Positions 5,948 through 6,499 of a stretch of DNA of 6,499 nucleotides are shown here, piece by piece. The number at the start of each line of letters is the position of its first letter. The first letter of the stretch is position 1. A program made the translations under genes and the position numbers. Origin of the DNA: an uncultured Prevotella sp. (GTDB lineage Bacteria > Bacteroidota > Bacteroidia > Bacteroidales > Bacteroidaceae); the NCBI GenBank assembly GCA_947303825.1, contig CAMYZK010000148.1:1-6499 (forward strand), in the 5' to 3' direction. The notes beneath the pieces are model-generated. The model was not told where the DNA came from and did not search any database. It worked only from the letters and a program-made list of their open reading frames with translations.

Positions 5948-6499
5948 ATGCGATACGGAGTTATAGGAACAGGTGCAATAGGCGGCTACTATGGTGCTCG
6001 TTTGGCCCAGAGCGGACAGGATGTTCACTTCCTGCTTCACAGTGATTATGAATATGTACGCGCGAAGGGACTGACTGTCGATTCTTGCAACGGCTCGTTC
6101 TGTCTTGCCCATCCCAACATATATAAGAGTGCTGGCGACATGCCGTCATGTGATGTGGTGCTGGTATGCCTTAAGTCGGTCAACAACAGTCTGCTTAGCG
6201 AGCTGTTGCCTCCGCTGTTGCATAAGGCTAGTGAAAAGGGTAGGGGAGACTCGCTGGTGGTTCTCATACAGAATGGTATAGGTGTCGAGGCCGATGTGCA
6301 GGCAGTGTTCCCCGAAGTTCAGCTGGCTGCAGGCCTTGCGTTCATCTGTTCTGCCAAGGCGGGCCCCGGACACATCAACCACCAGTGCTACGGGCAGATG
6401 AACATAGGCAACTACTCATGCTGCGACGAGGCTCGAGTGCTGCAGGTTATTGACGACTTCAACGCTGCCGGAGTGAATGTGGCCAGGTGGAGTATCATG
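5948..6499 (+). CDS. Ketopantoate reductase-family oxidoreductase (PanE/ApbA), 5' part
   Basis: The first 184 codons are present and the frame is open to the right edge. PanE reduces 2-dehydropantoate to pantoate with NADPH in pantothenate and coenzyme A synthesis. The start MRYGVIGTGAIGGYYGARLA is the dinucleotide-binding Rossmann motif (G7, G9, G12). LVCLKS (73-77) carries K76, matching the family's Lys after the fourth strand, and IQNGIG (107-112) holds the conserved Asn109. AKAGPGHINH (136-145) fits the strand that closes the N-terminal domain. The C-terminal domain with the second catalytic lysine, usually in a W-x-K-L-x-x-N context, lies past the edge, so full catalytic competence cannot be checked. 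PanE-family paralogues with other substrates are common in Bacteroidota, so no gene symbol is assigned. The ATG is set by the Rossmann motif and the promoter just upstream. Confidence 0.88.
   Translation, partial: MRYGVIGTGAIGGYYGARLAQSGQDVHFLLHSDYEYVRAKGLTVDSCNGSFCLAHPNIYKSAGDMPSCDVVLVCLKSVNNSLLSELLPPLLHKASEKGRGDSLVVLIQNGIGVEADVQAVFPEVQLAAGLAFICSAKAGPGHINHQCYGQMNIGNYSCCDEARVLQVIDDFNAAGVNVARWSIM

Noticed and set aside
1..6499. Insertion sequence, prophage, toxin-antitoxin or new defence system
   Set aside because: All large frames are recognisable housekeeping, signalling or metabolic families; no transposase, integrase, tRNA or paired small genes were seen.

Overview
The window looks like an ordinary chromosomal stretch from a member of the Bacteroidota, most likely Bacteroidales and Prevotella/Bacteroides-like. 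The evidence is a short primary sigma factor without region 1.1, several copies of the phylum's TAnnTTTG -7 promoter element just ahead of genes, A-rich leaders mostly lacking Shine-Dalgarno sequences, and a periplasmic GH97 glycosidase. No species assignment is possible from sequence reading alone.

Layout, left to right: (1) the 5' part of the primary sigma factor gene (minus strand, running off the left edge) with its promoter region; (2) a two-gene minus-strand unit, ruvC followed by an overlapping tandem-ABC ATPase of the ModF type, with a perfect -7 box only a few bases upstream of the ruvC start codon; (3) on the plus strand, diverging from ruvC across 110 bp, a soluble protein with a receiver domain followed by a histidine kinase core; (4) a 144-bp convergent intergenic region with a small GC-rich hairpin between 12-bp direct repeats, and a perfect 54-bp palindrome that overlaps the stop codon of the next gene; (5) a minus-strand secreted GH97 glycosidase of the probable retaining (alpha-galactosidase-like) subgroup, whose whole 5' leader is an array of five 16-bp tandem repeats ending in the start codon; (6) a divergent plus-strand ketopantoate reductase-family gene cut by the right edge.

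The genes do not form one pathway: they cover transcription initiation, Holliday-junction resolution, an ABC ATPase of unknown role, signalling, glycan breakdown and a PanE-like oxidoreductase. I found no mobile element, CRISPR array, RNA gene or evident new multi-gene system. The most notable signals are non-coding: the repeat-built leader of the GH97 gene and the perfect palindrome at its 3' end. Among the proteins, the degenerate first nucleotide-binding domain of the ABC ATPase stands out. All intergenic gaps are shorter than about 200 bp and are described below.
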